Assembly (NCBI GenBank): GCA_963855995.1
Contig: OY979727.1
Location: 12,702,946 to 12,766,945 of the forward strand
Direction: 5' to 3'
Source of the DNA: Muricea muricata
Taxonomy: Eukaryota > Cnidaria > Anthozoa > Malacalcyonacea > Plexauridae
DNA: 64,000 bases
Positions 18,601 to 30,500 of the stretch are shown here, one piece after another (position 1 is the stretch's first letter; the number at the start of each line of letters is the position of its first letter). A model generated the notes under the pieces. That model had not been told where the DNA came from and did no database searches. It was given only the letters and a program-made list of their open reading frames with translations. The position numbers and the translations under genes were made by a program.

Positions 18601-21600
18601 TGGATTCACGCACTACTTCATATAAGGAGAATACGTACCTTTGGTAGCGTTGGCGAGTAACGCCGCCAGTGCGGGCGGTAGCGTGACATTCGCATCCGCA
18701 GTTCCAGCTGTCGCAGTTGTTGCTTCAGGCTCGGGCTCAGGATTTGCCAATCCGGTCGACTGCGGGTAAACTGATCCATTCTGAAGTACAGAATTCCAAT
18801 TGATTAAAACCAGATCCATGCAATCAAAAAATAGCACGATGTATATGTTTATTCTGGCCTGGGTACGACAGCATCACTCAAGATGCGGTCAGTGGTGTCA
18901 AGCTCTATGAATCGTCCACCGTGGTGGTCCTACCTCATCATGTGGTATCACAATAGGCTGGGACGAGGCGGAACTTGCAGGCTTAGCTTCCGGTTCAGGC
19001 TCGCCAGGACTGATGGGTAAACTATAGAAAAGCAGAAACAAACCATATAACGATTTCTTGGCACATGGCGAGATAAATAGCGTTAAAGTTGGAACTGATG
19101 AAAATTGGTCTACCTTGATTTTGAGAAGAATAAGTGCGCCAGAATCTTTGATTCTCGTTCTTTCTATTGAGTTATAAGACGAAATTGTAAAGTCTGTTCT
19201 TATTTTATACTTATAAGTATCTGTCTTTATAAGAATAATAATAACGTTAATATTGTACGTGTATCAAGTATAATAAATGTCAACGCGAGTAACAAACCTG
19301 ACTGATTTTTTCCTGACTGTTTTCACCGCGTTGCATTATTTCTGTGACATCAAGTGGTTTCGGTCGATACCACTGGACTTTCTCAACCATCTTATCTTCA
19401 CTCAGTCGCTTGGCTTGTTCAACTCTCTGGATAAATAAAATACCTATTAGCTGAAGATACGTAATAACCAATACATTCGATGTCGGAATGTCTAGTACGG
19501 AGCCAAAATTATGAGTTTAATAGGACAAATATTTAGTTTTATATATACTCGTTCTTGTCAGGTCAAATAACTTTAGCTGGTTTGTTTATGCAACATGCAA
19601 ACTAGTTTTGTGTTTGATTTATCCACCGTTTAAGCTAAACGCCTTCGATACAACCGGCCCCTGTAGGTAGTTTCAATCCACAGCTCCAAGTAATTATGAT
19701 AGGTACACACAAGGTCATTGCAATCAGCAGACTTCATAACTCCAATTTTTCTATTTTAAAGTTTAAAGGACGTTCAAAATATAAGCACCTGTCTTTCCCG
19801 AATGGCTTCTTGGTGTTGAGCGTCGTGGAAGTTGATAATGTGTTGAACAGCAACTAAAAAAAAGAAGGTATGTTTATGTGAAACAAATCAAAGATACTTA
19901 ATTGCCAATTAGACTCTTAATTACCTCTCTCTACATACCAGTTACACTCTTTATTACCTCTCTCTTCATGCCAATTAGACTCTTAATTACCTCTCTCTTC
20001 ATACCAGTTAGACTCTTAGTTACCTCTCTCTTCGTGCAATTATCTCTTAATTACCTCTCTCTTCATCATCAGGTTCATAGTAATGATATTCCACGAGCTT
20101 ATCATCTGTTGCCCACGTGATATTTCTCTTTTTCTTCTTCCCACTTACATCCTTTTCTTTCTTCACTTCATCCTTCTTTTCCGTTTCCATCGGTTCCACC
20201 GTTGCTGTCATTGGAGGGGCTTCATCTTTAGTCTTTACTTGCTCTTCTGAAGGTGCGTTCTATGATCATGTACAAAACATGAAGTTAGTTCGTTCGCGAC
20301 AACCTTGGTTTAAATATCCTCTGTGACTCTTCGTGACTGACAACTTTCATTAACTCATGTCCTCGTTTCACTGACCTGGCCTTACTGTAATACCTCAAAA
20401 CCTTTTTACCTCAGAATTCGTGACTGTTGGAGCGACGGAATCAGGAGTAGCATCGGATGGCTTCTCTTTCGTTACGTCATCTTGCGAGGTTTCTGGCGTC
20501 TCTTCTTGTTGCGCGCTTTCGCTGCTAGAAAATCAAGAACAGTATGAGAGGAAATATAACATATCAAAAACTCTCTGAGTTATGAAAGACAAGTTCTCTT
20601 GCTACCTTTCTGGGTTCTCAGTCTTTTCTTTGCCAGTTTCTTGTTCTTTCTCGTCTTTTTCTTTGTTCGTTTTATCCTTTTCTTCGCCTTGTTTATGTGT
20701 TTGTGTTTGGTTGAACAAAATCTCTTCAAGTGGGCCAGCTGACGTTTGCTGTGGAAAAACACGAGGCTGTACTATTAGATACAGTTGACTCAATTCTCAA
20801 TATTCTGATGGTTTTAGTTCTACCTTGGGTGACGGCGGAGGAGGTACTTTCTTTTTCTTTTTCGTAGGAGCTGCTGATTGTTGTATCAAGGCGTTCATGA
20901 AACCTGAGCTTTCCATTACAATTGCTGCAAAACAAAGTATGTTTTGTGTTTCAGAATCTTAAAGGGAAATGGCAACAAAATTTTTTATCGTCTCATTTGA
21001 ACGAGACTCCAAAACAATATATAGAAGTCTATTACAGAATTCTTATATCTGCCTTATTTGGTAAGATATTTTGACTTGAAATCTTTCGTTGTCCGCCATC
21101 TTGGATATTTGTGGATATGCACGATACGTCACAACTGGGATCACGCGATTTTTTTTCTTACGACACAATGGTTATAACCGCAAGTACGGCAAGTGTTTCG
21201 GATTTCACCACGGACTTAGAAGATTTCAAACAATATTTGATTGTTGGTAGGTATTTAGGAGGATTTTCGACAGGCTTATCCCTGTTGTGACGTCACCAAA
21301 ACATTGTTAATGAGGTGAAAAATTAATCCAAGATGGCGGACAGTTAGTTGATTTAGGTGAGAATATCTCCCGAAGTAAAACAGATATAAAAATTTTGCAG
21401 TAGACTTCTATTTATTGTTTTAGAGTCTCTTTGGAATGAGACAATAAAATTTTTTGTTGCCATTGCTCTTTAAGAACATTACATCCTTTGTACATCTTAT
21501 GTACAGTACAATCTTATGTACAGTACAATCTTAAGTACAGATCGTGAGTCTCGTCGGTCCTCATTAACGACGAGCTGGTTAAAATTTTGTAATCATCAAA

Positions 21601-24502
21601 TCTCTCATCAACTTACACTTCACAAGTCTCAAGAACTCTTATACCGATTTTTGCATGCCGAATTTTGTCAGTCATCATGAAACTGCACCATCTTTTGCTT
21701 GTCTACTTCATGAACTCACATAGTAGCTCTTCCTTGTCAAACTAATGCAAACTCTGGTGTAAACTCTTACAATTTTCATTATCTAAACTGTCGCTGGTCA
21801 AATCTCACACACGAAACTCTTGCTGCCAACTTGCACGCAAACTCTCGCAACTTTTATCAACTCTTATGCAAATCATCGCTTGCCAACGTCAACAGCTGAC
21901 AAACAATCTCTCACTTGTCAAATCACATGCAAACATTCGCTTGTCAACTCTCATCAACTCCCAATGCTAACTCTCGCTTTTCAACTCCTCTCAACTCTAC
22001 TCCACGCTTGATCTGCACTTCAATATGCACAGCTTACGATATAGTCAATTTTGACTGTAATTTTCTCAACGTACGTTTCGGCAGAGGCGCGATAACTTTC
22101 GCTTTTGGTGGAGGTTTAGCTACGCTGGTAACATTGCTCTTTGCTTCAGCCAACGTCTTGGTTTTCTTTTCTGGGGGTTGATTTGCTTTTGGCTCTTTGC
22201 CGACTGAGTTTTCTCTACAAGATCATACAATCAGATGAATTTGAGTTCCTTAAAACAAACAAGTTGGACGTAACTAATGTAATGTCCCGGTAAATTATTT
22301 GCGATTTCTTCCACCGTTAAACCATCGTTGCGAATATTCTTTACGCATCGCACTTCATGTTTAACTAACGTTGCCAGTGTAGGCAGTGTAGTGAAACGCA
22401 CGCAGAAACATAGGATGTCTTTCACTATCTGAAAAGCAGGAACTCCAGCTTCGTCACGAATTCCGCTTATATCTTTAGGTAGTGAAAGATCTTACATTTT
22501 GGCTTGCATTAATTGTATGGTATACCTTGGTCGCTTGGAGTTACCACTTGAAGGACTGCTTCCAGCGCTTGATTCTGAAATATAAATATAGTTACTCAGA
22601 TAATTTTATAGCACAAGAAAGGTACATACTTTCACTGCCTGAAAGAACAAAGTGAAAATCAATGTCTCAAGCAAAGGTCCTTCGTCAGGAAGTGAATAGA
22701 TCTTATTCTATATGCTGTTTTATTACACACCTTCACTGTGTTCACTTGATTTTTTACTTTTCTTGGGTTTGCCTAAAGAAGAAGACCCAAGGAATGAAAG
22801 TAAGACAATCTAAGCAATCCTCAATAAAACAACACTTAGCAAACATGATCATTTCTAAGCGGCATCCTACCTTTTACTAAAATCATCCATTTGCTTAAAA
22901 CACTGCTGGCTAAATCTTTCACTTCTGGAATAAGAATAGGATGAGGTTAAGTCAAAATAATTTTTCAGCTTTACGCTTTACAATTATTTTGCTGTTCAGT
23001 TGACAGCTGACTTAATTTGAGACTCCAGGTGCGTTTAGACAATCACGGTACATTTAATGCAACTTTTTCCGTCATTTCTACAACAATTTTCTCCTTGTAA
23101 AACCATTTGTTTGCATCTATCAGAAGAAGAGGATTATAGTAGAAATCACAGTAAGCCACTGGCCTTTATTTCCTGTTTGTCATATACCAACATACCTGTT
23201 TCCTCACTTTTTGACAATTGTTTCACAAGTTTTCCAATGTTACCCTATGCAAACAAAATAGGTTTTCTAAAAGAAATGTTTTTCAATTCACAAAATTTTG
23301 TCAATATCAAACTGTCTAGTATAGTATTGCTACAGCTTGGACATTTTTGAGCAAGGTTATATAGCAATGTTTCCACAGTGAATAAAACTATATATAAAAC
23401 ATTTGCACATACTAGCCAGAACTTATCACATGCAAAATTTGTTTACCAACCTGTTTAAGGGCATCAATGGTAATTGGCATTGCTTCCAACAGCTAAAAAT
23501 AAAGAAGTACATCAATAAACTCTGTAATTCACAATACTCACATAAAAACCTATAAATTATGTAAAATAAGTATCAAAATGGCCATCTCGAGTCAGGCTAC
23601 CTTACAAGTAAGATAATTCAGGTAATGATAAACATGTCTAAATCTCAATTGCAAATCATACATGTGTCAAAACGCAAGCCAGGGAACAATTGAGAAAAAA
23701 ATCATTAACTATAAGATCCTTCAGCAGGTATGCAACCAATGCCTTTGCAATATGCCAGTGTATTGCTCTGACTAGCGAGCTACAGAGGCAGCTGACAAGA
23801 GTAGGCATAATTTACTATCATCCACCAACCTCTAAAACATCTAATATCAATGGTAAATTTTGTGAGTTCATGCCCTCTTGCAGCCATTTGTTTAACACAT
23901 TGCAGCCACCATCCTTAACAAACCTTGAATAGAGAGAACATTTTAAATGATCTTTGATTTACATAGCATACAATTCAGGTGTGTTAATATTGGGGTGGGG
24001 TCAATATAAGGGTGGGTCAGCAATAAAATTCATATGCAGTATAACTGTCAACAAACAACAGAAAGTTTCAAAGAAATTTAAAGCATATTTGTTGTTTGTT
24101 TTGCTGTAAAGTATTAATTTCTTACTTGTGAACAGTTTCTGAAGTAGCATTGTTGTCTGAAGCTATTTCTATTGTTGCTCTGAGGATGTTGAGAAACGTA
24201 AAACGACTTAGCGCTTTCTCGGCATCATTCATCAGGCTAGATAATCAATGATACAGAAACATTATTTAATATTAATTTTGCACCTGACTTGGGCAGCTCA
24301 ATCAGTGAACTGCCATCACCTGACCTGAATTTTGGAACCTATAGCTTATTGAAACCTCCAGTTGTTCCTAGTCAAGGTGACAAATCACCAAACAGTACCT
24401 TATGATTGTAATGACCTCCTGTGGTCCTTTAATATCACCATATTCCCCCAACATGCTGTTCATGGCATCCAACAACTCCCTCGGATCACTTCCACCAGAC
24501 AT
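15451..24502 (-). CDS. PPP1R10: PNUTS, protein phosphatase 1 regulatory subunit 10
   Basis: Twenty-four coding exons give a continuous 764-codon frame: 24399-24502, 24126-24236, 23830-23923, 23451-23492, 23196-23244, 22871-22924, 22731-22772, 22630-22638, 22526-22574, 22075-22214, 20824-20924, 20606-20748, 20410-20524, 20055-20259, 19789-19853, 19298-19426, 19114-19163, 18934-19021, 18639-18780, 17863-17892, 17393-17451, 17183-17234, 16553-16782, 15451-15642. Order of domains: a TFIIS N-terminal/LW-type helical domain (FTFLNILRA, KLVKQLSKS, LASSVLSKWM), a GFMNALIQ-KKKKK motif, an acidic/charged linker, the PP1-docking RNITW at residues 396-400 followed by EYHYYEPDDEER, the EKVQWYRPKPL block, an LPPALAALLA motif, a Pro/Arg/Gly-rich tail and a terminal C-X8-C-X5-C-X3-H zinc finger (C735, C744, C750, H754). 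The vertebrate protein is about 940 aa. Known family role: nuclear PP1 targeting, RNA polymerase II CTD dephosphorylation and termination. Confidence 0.95.
16020..16300. repeat. Palindrome plus dispersed repeat, family B copy 1
   Basis: A near-perfect palindrome near 16025-16100 (GATTTCTATGCGGTGATAG and its complement). It is followed by AGTAATGTAATTGTTTTAG, then GATAGCGAG and CAAATTACAGCATTTGCA. The second part matches 50840-51025. It lies in the last PPP1R10 intron region. Confidence 0.75.
16311..16450 (-). mobile_element. tRNA-related SINE, copy 1
   Basis: The minus strand reads GCTCTGACATTGCATCGGCA, then a B-box-like GGTTCTATTCCTG. It continues with a tail containing TTTTTCTCAA and CATGTGTATGAC. 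It matches 23640-23785 over the body and tail. Inserted in a PPP1R10 intron in the sense direction. The A-box end is truncated or diverged. Confidence 0.6.
17489..17801. mobile_element. TIR element with internal CCTTGTC repeats
   Basis: The ends are inverted copies: CCCCGTACCGACAAGCAAG at the left and CTTGCTCGTCTGTACGGAG at the right, each next to TTTTCCTTGA. The interior is rich in short CCTTGTC/GACAAGG motifs on both strands. It lies in a PPP1R10 intron and is noncoding. Confidence 0.75.
18093..18342. mobile_element. Hairpin MITE in PPP1R10 intron
   Basis: Outer arms AAGAAAAAACATACTCCGA and TCGGAGTATGTTTTTTCTT; inner arms with a perfect TTTCGACTCTATTTCAAAGT and its complement, loop near 18215. 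The whole element could fold into one long hairpin. No TSD was resolved. Confidence 0.8.
19905..20066 (-). repeat. 33-bp tandem repeat duplicating a 5' splice site
   Basis: The PPP1R10 exon ending at 20055 reads GATGAAGAGAGAG then the donor GTAATTAAGAG. Downstream in the intron this exon-end/donor junction recurs about four more times at about 33-bp spacing (GAGAG-GTAACTAAGAG, GAGAG-GTAATTAAGAG, GAGAG-GTAATAAAGAG and one more). Use of a downstream copy would read through TAA, so only the first donor keeps the frame. Confidence 0.8.
20959..21473. mobile_element. TTAA-flanked TIR element, 515 bp, copy 1
   Basis: Starts TTAAAGGGAAATGGCAACAA and ends with a near complement (TTGTTGCCATTGCTCTTTAA). 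The TIRs extend inward more than 60 bp (GTCTCATT / AATGAGAC). TTAA at both ends suggests a piggyBac- or Kolobok-type target site. The interior is noncoding and has GTGACGTCAC and AAGATGGCGGAC. Same length as the element at 48146-48660. In a PPP1R10 intron. Confidence 0.82.
21640..22015. repeat. Degenerate repeats of CTCATGCAAACTC / CGCTTGTCAACTC
   Basis: Many short imperfect repeats built on CAACTCTCATGCAAACTCTCGCTTGTC. Related sequence on the other strand is at 58130-58320. No reading frame here is supported; PPP1R10 exon 22075-22214 begins just beyond it. Confidence 0.6.
22630..22638 (-). CDS. PPP1R10: Predicted 9-nt microexon of PPP1R10
   Basis: GCAGTGAAA sits between the acceptor TTCTTTCAG and the donor GTATGT. 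It adds three residues without changing frame, so it could be constitutive, alternative or unused. It lies in the basic/Ser-rich region after the LW domain. Confidence 0.55.
23640..23785 (-). mobile_element. tRNA-related SINE, copy 2
   Basis: The minus strand reads TAGCTCGCTAGTCAGAGCAA (A-box-like), then TTGCAAAGGCATTGGTTGCATACC (B-box-like), followed by a tail of TTTTTTTCTCAATTG and ACACATGTATGA. The order and spacing fit a tRNA-derived SINE. It matches the copy at 16311-16450. In the intron between PPP1R10 exons 3 and 4. Confidence 0.65.
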
Positions 24503-27500
24503 CGTCTAAAACATATTTATTTTTAAGCTGCTAGGAGATGATGAACAGCAATAAGTTTTAAAATCTAAGTTTTTAGAACTTAAAATAAGAATGCCAAAAA
24601 ATTCTCAACTATTGACTAGTTTATTTCTGACATTTTACAGAAAAATATTTTAAAATCTTACAATAAATCCCTGCATGAAGTGAGCCTGACAATACTCATC
24701 AAACTAGACTTGGCTTCCTGTCAATAGTACCAGCAGTAATTACGCCCATCTGACTGAGAACTGATCACTATAAAATATAACATGGCTGCATTGAACTAAT
24801 GTGCAAATGTAATGCAAATTGCTCAAATGTACAATACAAAAGAACAGTAACTCCGAACAACATTTTGATTGTTTTAATGAATCGACGTTTCAACTAAATT
24901 GTAGTCATCATCAGGATATCCTGTTGCTCGGAGTTACTATTCTTTTTATTTTATTAAAATAATGGGTGGCTCTGGTAACAATTGGTCAGCTGTGTGGTCT
25001 AGGTTCACAATGAAAATATAAACTATTAAAAAATGCATGTCAACTGTCATGCTTTGCATTGTAATATTTCACATCTTACTTGCAAAATTTATCTTATAAC
25101 CAAAAATAGGCAAGAAAAATCATTCTTTATTGCATCTCCATTAAAAATATCTTAAAATGAATAAGTGTATCCCTACAATGGTAGAGGTTTTTTATGGATT
25201 CAAAATGAAAATGTAATGATTTCAACATGCAATGCCAGTTGACACACATTCTTCAAGTCTCGTACAGTCATACTAACATTGCCAGCGACAGCAGTGCAGT
25301 CAAAAGCACACAGAAAACATAGGATCTTTCACCACATGAAACGACATAAACAGAATTCAACATCTCCACTAGCTTCTCAATGAAGTGCTTTGGCTTTAAG
25401 CTATCAAATGCTGTTTATATTGCTTTAAGAAGTAATTGAGATTCTTGTTTTGCATGAATTTGTCCCACAGCCTGAGGCACTATGACTTATCACTGAATAT
25501 TATGCCTGGATATATGCTCAGGATTAGGTTATCTGGTTAGGGCAGGGTCTTGTTCCCCATTAGTCATTCATTTTCTAAGCCAGGCTGAATTATCGATTAT
25601 TCAAGTATTATCATTTTACATTCTCCAGTTGTCAAACAATTTTACTTCAAGGTACAGGCATAATTGTGTAATTACATTACACTGAATGATTTTTAAATAC
25701 TGCATACTTAGGGTCTTTGTTAGGGTTAGGTTATATGTATATACACAACATACAGGATAGAGATATAAAGTGTATTTTCTGCAACACTGGCCTTACTCAT
25801 CAGAGGCTACCTATTATAGGCATAATAGGACTCTTGCATGAGATATGACCCCTACTGGACCTCTAATTGATCTGTTTGCAAGAAGCATCCAGTTGAAATT
25901 GCAGTCACTGAGGTTAGGTTTCCTCGTGTAGTAGCACCACAGACCATGGGAACATGTATGGTCACAGGCAACAGCAAAAGTTAAATAATTTTAAGACCTA
26001 TTTACAGTGTGAAAAATATTTATAATATACAATGAATAATTAATAACTAAAAGTAAACTTTTTACACTAATTTGCCCTGCATTAGAAATGAACTAATACA
26101 ACTTCAAAATTTACTTGTCTAAAAGTTTTTGGCATTTTTTTGTTTTTCATTCACAGGATATGTTTTTTGATAAAAATTTCACAAGTCATTTACAAACGCT
26201 GCATGAGCTTTAAATGTGTTTTTTATAAAGTTTGAACAATTCAAAGAGCACCCAAGACCCGAAACATATAATAATATTCCCCTCTTACTTATAATACAAT
26301 TAAAAATATTAATGTCCCCTGGGAATTGAGTAACTCTTGATTTGATACAATACATTCCAAAATATTTAAAATCACGCATTTTTAAAAGCGCCTTTTCAAA
26401 CTTCAAATTGCTCATTACTTCCATTCATAATGAGATTTTTGAGGATATTCACTGCCCGACACGATATCAACACACTGAAGTCCTCCGAACGGTTTTTTTA
26501 AGTCCAGAGGACTATTTGAGCTGGGAAATTTTAGGTGCGAATGCTCCCAAGAGCTTAGCACTTTAGCTTTAAAAACGAAAAGTTGGCTTCTTGACACAAA
26601 CGTCTCCTCAAAACACCCAGACAAAATGCTACACGTATGTCACTGTGCCTGGTCATAATTTTTTGCGAAAAAATGTTCATGTTGCCAGATTTAGCCCTTT
26701 ATCGTTTCAACGATTTCAGCCACAACAATTCGTTTCTTATCAAATTGACCCAAATACGCTGTTGTGGGTGGGATCCCCGTTCAAGAAGTAGGCAAATGGC
26801 CTTCATTACTCACCAAAGAATGTCGATCTTTCAATTTCTAAGTATGTATGCGAGTTTATTGCAAGAATTTTAGCGAGAGAAGAACTGAATGTGAAAAACA
26901 ACCGGCCAATATGGCGTGGTTTGGACTTGAGAATTTTGTGAGAATTTCGACGAAAGATACCGTTCAAAGCTATAATTTCTACTCTACGGGATAGTTCTTG
27001 CATCTAACACATACTTCCTGCAAAAATACTCCAAAATTCCGCGTCAATTTGCATCAGAAAAGCTTAAAACGCTCAACCGTTTTCGTTCATAAACGTTGGG
27101 CGAAAACAACATGTTCTTTCTTTCCCGACAAGAAACAAGTTTGTAGCACGTGACCTAAATCGTACGTTCTCATTGGTCAATCATAAAAACATTGACGACC
27201 GTTTTGAGTTCAACTGGAATGCTCGTTTATCATTCATGCTTCCACTTGTAATACTTTGAAGTATAAATGTGAAATTTATATAAAACTTAGTACGTACGGT
27301 ATCGCCTTTGTAGCGCATTACGACTTGGTCTGGTTCAAATATCGCTGAAATCTTTTGCAAAACGTTTAGCTCAAATTAAGGGGAAAAAGTTTAAAAATCG
27401 TTCCAAGTGATAGCCGGTCAGTAGCTGGCCGATTTTCTTAGGAATTTTTATTAGGTATAGCCTTTAGCCGTCCAAGTATGAGACAAATTGACTCAAACTG

Positions 27501-27584
27501 CCATAGAAAAATTTCTAGCCTAGCTACGATATGTTCGTAGCCATTGCTCCTTGAGAAACCGTGAGAAAAAAATTTCCTCGTTAG
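24503..27584. other. Region upstream of PPP1R10, no gene recognised
   Basis: Apart from the short inverted repeat, a degenerate copy of the 114-bp minisatellite near 25790-25960 and unique AT-rich DNA, nothing is identified. A 22.3-22.4 kb segment (GAAACGCACGCAGAAACATA) recurs diverged at 25280-25330. 5'UTR exons and the promoter of PPP1R10 should lie here. ATTGGTCAAT near 27173 resembles an inverted CCAAT box. Confidence 0.5.
24847..24936. repeat. Short inverted repeat (GTAACTCCGA ... TCGGAGTTAC)
   Basis: Ends GTAACTCCGAACAAC and GTTGCTCGGAGTTAC enclose about 60 bp that includes TCGACGTTTCAACTAAATTG and AGTCATCATCAGGA. It lies upstream of the PPP1R10 start codon. Confidence 0.6.
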
Positions 27585-30500
27585 TTTAAACAAAAGTATC
27601 GGCGAAATACTTCAGCGAGATTTGAACCAGAATAACAGGTAAATCACACCGATGTCCGCACCACTGCACCACACGATCATGCTTCAAACAAGGCTGCAAA
27701 TTATTGACTTTAACACTTTTGTTTCTTATATTTTAAACTAAAATGTTTGCGGATGATTCCTGCACGATTTGAACCAGACCAACTGGCAAATTACACCAAA
27801 GCCTGTAGCATTACACTACTCGTTCATGCTTATGCTGTACAACGTAAATTAATGACTTTAACCAATTTTTCACTTCATTTTAAACCAAAATGCTTTCGAC
27901 TGTCTGCATCGGGATTTGAACCAATGTAACCTGGCAATTCACACCAAAGCCTCTACCACTACACCACACTTGCATGCTTCAGCAAATCCTGCATATTATT
28001 AATTTTGACCATTTTTCTCTCTTTATGTTAAGCCAAAATTTTTTCAACACTCTTCCACGAGATTTGAGCCTGCCCACCAGGTAATTTATACCAAGCCTAC
28101 ACCACTAGACCACTTGTTCATCCTTATGGAGTAGGAGGTAGATTATTCACTTTAACTAATTTTTTTTCACTCAATTTTAAGCCAAAACACTGGCAACTGT
28201 CTACAACGAGATTTGAGCCAACGTAACTGATTCTTAACATCAAAGCCTCTACCACTAGACCAGTTGTTCATCCTTATACAACCTCGGGTAGATTCTTGAC
28301 TTTAACGATTTTTCTTGCTTAATTTTAAGCAAAAATACTTGCAACTGTTACAACAAGATTTGAACCAACGTAACTGATATTTAACACCAAAGCCTCTACC
28401 ACTGGACCACTTGTTCATCCTTATGCAACAGTAGGTAGATTATTGACTTTACCCATTTTTTTTTCACTTAATTTTAAGCCAAAACACTGAAACTGTCTAC
28501 AACGAGATTTGAACCAACATAACTGATACTTAGCACCAAATCCTCTACCACTAGACCACTTGTTCTTCCTTACCTTACGACTTTAACCAATTTTTTTACT
28601 TAATTTCAAGCCAAAATATTTTCAACTGTCTACAACGAGAACTGAACCAGCGTAACTTGTAATCAACACCAAACCCTGCCAAACCCTGTACCACTAAACC
28701 AGTTGTTAATCCCTATACAACCGCAGGTAAATTATTGACTATAACGATTTTTTTACTTAATTTTATGCAAAAATACTTGCAAATGTCTACAACGAGATTT
28801 GAACCAACGTAACTGATAATTAACAGCGTAGCCTGTACCACTAGACCACTTGTTCATCCTTATACAACCGCGGGTAGATTTTTGACTTTAACGATTTTTT
28901 TTACTTAATTTTAAGCAAAAATACTTGCAACTGTCTGCAACGAGATTTGAACCAACGTAACTGATAATTAACACCGCAGCCTCTACCACTAGACCAGTTG
29001 TTCATCCTTCTACAACCGCGGGTAGATTCTTGACTTTAACGATTTTTTTACTTAATTTTAAGCAAAAATACTTGCAACTGTCTACAACGAGATTTGAACC
29101 AACGTAACTGATTATTAACACACAGCCTGTACCACTAGACCAGTTGTTCATCCTTATGCAACCTCGGGTAGATTCTTGACTTTAACGATTTTTCTTGCTT
29201 AATTTTAAGCAAAAATACTTGCAGCTGTTACAACGAGATTTGAACCAACGTAACTGATACTTAACACTAAAGCCTCTACCACTAGACCACTTGTTCATCC
29301 TTATACAACAGTAGGTAGATTATTGACTTTACCCATTTTTTTTCACTTAATTTTAAGCCAAAACACTGGACACTGTCTACAACGAGATTTGAACCAACGT
29401 AACTGATACTTAACACCAAAGCCTCTACCACGAGACCACTTGTTCATCCTTATACAACAGTAGGTAGATTATTGACTTTACCCATTTTTTTTTCACCTAA
29501 TTTTAACCCAAAACACTGGAAACTGTCTACAACGAGATTTGAACCAACGTAACTGATACTTAGCACCAAAGCCTCTACCACTAGACCACTTGTTCATCCT
29601 TACGCAACAGTAGGTAGATTATTGACTTTACCCATTTTTTTTCACTTAATTTTAAGCCAAAATACTTGCAACTGTTACAACGAGATTTGAACCAACGTAA
29701 CTGATACTTAGCACCAAATCCTCTACCACGAGACCACTTGTTCATCCTTATACAACAGTAGGTAGATTATTGACTTTACCCATTTTTTTCACTTAATTTT
29801 AAGCCAAAATATTTTCATCTGTCTACAACGAGAACTGAACCAGCGTAACTTGTAATCAACACCAAACCCTGCCAAACCCTGTACCACTAAACCAGTTGTT
29901 AATCCCTATACAACCGCAGGTAAATTATTGACTATAACGATTTTTTTACTTAATTTTATGCAAAAATACTTGCAAATGTCTACAACGAGATTTGAACCAA
30001 CGTAACTGATAATTAACAGCGTAGCCTGTACCACTAGACCACTTGTTCATCCTTATACAACCGCGGGTAGATTTTTGACTTTAACGATTTTTTTTACTTA
30101 ATTTTAAGCAAAAATACTTGCAACTGTCTGCAACGAGATTTGAACCAACGTAACTGATAATTAACACCGCAGCCTCTACCACTAGACCAGTTGTTCATCC
30201 TTCTACAACCGCGGGTAGATTCTTGACTTTAACGATTTTTTTACTTAATTTTAAGCAAAAATACTTGCAACTGTCTACAACGAGGTTTGAACCAACGTAA
30301 CTGATTATTCACACACAGCCTGTACCACTAGACCAGTTGTTCATCCTTATGCAACCTCGGGTAGATTCTTGACTTTAACGATTTTTCTTGCTTAATTTTA
30401 AGCAAAAATACTTGCAGCTGTTACAACGAGATTTGAACCAACGTAACTGATACTTAACACTAAAGCCTCTACCACTAGACCACTTGTTCATCCTTATACA

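Noticed and set aside
22231-22425. Minus-strand frame of 64 aa beside PPP1R10
   Set aside because: It falls within an intron of the phase-consistent PPP1R10 model, and part of its DNA recurs diverged at 25280-25330, so it is probably repeat.
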